This document shows positions 63,804-64,000 of a DNA stretch of 64,000 bases, in pieces. The position numbers and the translations under genes are program-made. Below the pieces are notes generated by a model. It searched no databases. It saw only the letters and a list, made by a program, of their open reading frames with translations, and was not told the DNA's origin. The stretch's first letter is position 1; each line of letters begins with the position of its first letter. Source of the stretch: Mesotoga sp. BH458_6_3_2_1 (GTDB taxonomy: Bacteria > Thermotogota > Thermotogae > Petrotogales > Kosmotogaceae); assembly GCF_003664995.1 (NCBI RefSeq), contig NZ_JFHL01000013.1, positions 17,191 through 81,190 of the forward strand. The letters are read 5' to 3'.

Positions 63804-64000
63804 CCATCATTCAGAGAGTAGAGAGAAGGGAAAAGCAAGGAGGTCTAGTAAGGATCTGGGATCCCTAAAAGGGTTATGTCTCTTTTTTGGAAAGCCGAGA
63901 TCCTGGTCAGAAGCACGAGGATGACATGAAGGGGTTCATTCAATAATTCCCCAATACCGTTATCCCGTAGAGCCTGCCCAGGTTCTGTCTCTTTTTTTGT

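Larger units (their letters stand above)
63171..64000 (+). repeat. Repeat-rich non-coding tract at the window's right end
   Basis: About 830 bases with no credible gene. It is built of degenerate modules. CCGTTGAA(C/T)GG occurs at 63224, 63313 and 63724, each followed by a ..GTTC(G/T)CCGA-like stretch. A 45-base core occurs twice exactly (63346, 63759). ACCGTGGT(T/C)GGG starts at 63391, 63475 and 63626, each followed by a G-rich purine tract. A TTGCAAGATGCAAG-type run lies at ~63440-63470. Near the end two T-rich motifs (TGTCTCTTTTTT) lie at ~63877 and ~63985. The frames seen there repeat one Glu/Arg-rich peptide in both copies and look spurious. Confidence 0.75.

Noticed and set aside
63171..63810. 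Possible CRISPR array
   Set aside because: Only two exact copies, about 410 bases apart, with unequal diverged flanks, no regular spacers and no cas genes.
63404..63838. A 144-codon minus-strand open frame in the repeat region, and a 93-codon one at 63171-63452
   Set aside because: Both carry the same Glu/Arg-rich peptide because they cross the two copies of the 45-base repeat. They lack ribosome sites and have low-complexity, repeat-derived composition.

Overview
The window is a gene-dense bacterial chromosome segment of moderate GC content. Gene content and order point to the phylum Thermotogae, most likely a mesophilic Kosmotogaceae/Mesotoga-type organism. The pointers are a GH57 branching enzyme, an hrcA-grpE-dnaJ operon, a compact murE-murF-mraY-murD-ftsW-murG-murC block, a TGS-uridine kinase fusion, frequent TTG starts behind strong GGAGG sites, and a degenerate intergenic repeat family at the right end. 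This placement is inference from protein families; no 16S gene is present.

Layout. 1-6951: the end of a TrkH potassium channel gene, hisS, a DUF4912 protein with a GH57 alpha-glucan branching enzyme, and a large membrane-anchored PpiC-type prolyl isomerase. 6985-15508: tRNA-Gln, a nucleoside kinase, a CsoR/CstR-type repressor, trmI, an S41 protease, an unknown membrane protein, an RND/MMPL exporter, a DUF3307-like membrane protein and a phosphatase. 15582-22000: gdhA, tRNA-Arg, psuG, an amidohydrolase, tRNA-Met, a small protein and mnmG. 22001-29399: a carboxyltransferase of the OadA/5S type, then a maltose-type ABC transporter (malE-malF-malG) whose MalG carries an enormous coiled-coil insertion. 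29675-35263: an alkaline-phosphatase-superfamily enzyme, then the minus-strand heat-shock operon hrcA-grpE-dnaJ-yitT-tsaB, preceded by a CIRCE operator. 35289-43925: the peptidoglycan precursor/division operon, divergent from hrcA with overlapping -35 elements.

43903-46679 holds a radical SAM protein and an M42 aminopeptidase on the minus strand. 46841-52502 is a methylmalonyl-CoA module: mutase large and small subunits, MeaB, epimerase, carboxyltransferase, a small membrane gamma-like subunit and a biotin carrier. With the 5S-type protein at 22001 it could form a transcarboxylase or a sodium-pumping decarboxylase, linking succinyl-CoA, methylmalonyl-CoA, propionyl-CoA and pyruvate/oxaloacetate. 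52597-55357 groups a SprT-like protease, a DUF6504-like small protein, DNA polymerase IV, methylglyoxal synthase and an SSB-like OB-fold candidate. 55348-63113 holds a LolA-like secreted protein, the NAD(P)HX repair enzyme, sigma-54, thiamine pyrophosphokinase, two small hydrolases, a YlxQ-like protein and infB. 63170-64000 is repeat-rich and non-coding.

The three tRNA genes all lie singly on the minus strand, each with encoded CCA, a consensus promoter with 17-bp spacing and an intrinsic terminator. The observations most worth following are the MalG insertion, the CsoR homologue lacking the copper-binding histidine, the DinB neighbourhood, the hrcA/murE divergent promoter, the split carboxyltransferase set, and sigma-54 in a Thermotogae background.
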